A stretch of DNA of 6,158 nt, from positions 1 through 6,158 of the forward strand of contig DRJH01000035.1 in the NCBI GenBank assembly GCA_011052285.1, written 5' to 3'. Position numbers and translations under genes: made by a program. Every line of letters begins with the position of its first letter. Within the stretch, counting starts at the first letter, position 1. Source of the stretch: Gammaproteobacteria bacterium (GTDB lineage Bacteria > Pseudomonadota > Gammaproteobacteria > Arenicellales > DRJH01). The notes beneath the pieces are model-generated. The model searched no databases, was not told where the DNA came from, and saw nothing but the letters and a program-made list of their open reading frames with translations. Below are positions 6,022 to 6,158 of the stretch, in pieces.

Positions 6022-6070
6022 TCCCGGTCTTTAGTCTTACCAACCCATGAGCCTGACCGGGAAGTCCCGG
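6022..6070 (-). promoter_or_regulatory. Possible leader hairpin switch hiding the TorD-gene ribosome site
   Basis: On the minus-strand RNA, UCCCGGUC (6062-6055) is perfectly complementary to GACCGGGA (6029-6022), which contains the GGGA of the TorD-family ribosome site; the loop is 25 nt. The same upstream arm can instead pair with CCGGG at 6070-6066, as a five-base-pair GC hairpin with an ACUU tetraloop (6057-6070). The two pairings exclude each other, like an anti-sequestrator/sequestrator pair. The long loop also holds a minimal reading frame, ATG GGT TGG TAA (6048-6037). No U-tract follows, so transcription termination is unlikely. The complementarity is seen directly; regulation is inferred. 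Confidence 0.4.
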
Positions 6071-6101
6071 ACCGACGCCTGCTACGTGCTACCACACACC
6101 A

Positions 6102-6157
6102 GATCCCCATTGATCACGACTCCTACTGATCGGCAGAAGTCGCGATCACCTACGATC
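6102..6157. repeat. Long imperfect palindrome with symmetric GATC sites
   Basis: The dyad is centred between 6129 and 6130. In the 38-bp core (6111-6148) 15 of 19 base pairs match, including the 11-nt arms TGATCACGACT and AGTCGCGATCA with one mismatch, which becomes a G-U pair in minus-strand RNA. Outer GATC sites at 6102 and 6154 extend the symmetry. The five GATC sites start at 6102, 6112, 6128, 6144 and 6154, spaced 10, 16, 16 and 10. It could be an operator, an RNA hairpin of the leader, or a dispersed palindromic repeat. No terminator U-tract is next to it on either strand. Confidence 0.5.
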
Positions 6158-6158
6158 A

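Noticed and set aside
6082..6156. Minus-strand open frame of 24 codons ending in TAG, a possible C-terminus of an upstream gene (…VVINGDLVCGST).
   Set aside because: It is too short to judge and overlaps the palindrome. No family end is recognised, so it is not called as a gene, though it cannot be excluded.
6047..6158. Plus-strand frame from an ATG at 6047 that stays open to the right edge.
   Set aside because: It has no ribosome site, an unnatural-looking Ser/Thr/Arg-rich translation, and lies over the minus-strand leader structures.
6016..6158. FNR-like (TTGAT-N4-ATCAA) or sigma-54 promoter for the operon.
   Set aside because: TTGATC occurs, but the partner half-site is not at the right spacing. 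A GG…GC pair in TGGTAGCACGTAGC is one base short of sigma-54 spacing.

Overview
The window comes from a Gram-negative bacterium, most likely a proteobacterium. This rests on a TorD-type molybdoenzyme chaperone, a Tat-like twin-arginine motif, a membrane-anchored c-type cytochrome, strong GGAGG-type ribosome sites and moderate GC. A gammaproteobacterium with anaerobic or chemolithotrophic respiration is a reasonable guess, but no taxonomic marker is present. No RNA gene, CRISPR array or mobile element was seen.

All supported genes lie on the minus strand, so the transcript reads from right to left. In that order they are: a structured leader (6158-6016); a TorD/NarJ-family chaperone (6015-5269); a GT-B glycosyltransferase (5244-4093); a methylglyoxal-synthase-like protein (4091-3666); a 392-residue multi-cluster iron-sulfur protein (3666-2488); a 92-residue monohaem cytochrome c (2491-2213); two consecutive Mrp/Nbp35-type ATPases (2222-1146 and 1149-211); and the first 52 codons of an unrecognised gene that leaves the left edge (156-1). 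Intergenic gaps are 24, 1 and 54 nt, and the other junctions overlap by 1 to 10 nt, several as TGATG, ATGA or GTGA. This indicates one translationally coupled operon.

Functionally the set looks like an accessory and maturation module for a respiratory molybdenum or tungsten enzyme of the DMSO-reductase superfamily. The catalytic subunits are not in this window. TorD proteins fold and guard such enzymes. The ferredoxin-like protein combines two N-terminal clusters, an MvhD/FlpD-like cysteine region, an internal Tat-like motif, two C-terminal clusters and a zinc ribbon. The cytochrome could accept or donate electrons at the membrane. The two Mrp ATPases are the kind of protein that delivers iron-sulfur clusters. 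TorD plus this kind of ferredoxin recalls the accessory part of proteobacterial formate dehydrogenase loci, but that link is inference.

The least expected parts are the methylglyoxal-synthase homologue with altered catalytic positions, the glycosyltransferase inside the operon, the pair of dissimilar Mrp proteins, the mid-protein twin-arginine motif, and the leader. The leader has a long imperfect palindrome with symmetrically placed GATC sites and a hairpin that can hide the torD-like ribosome site.
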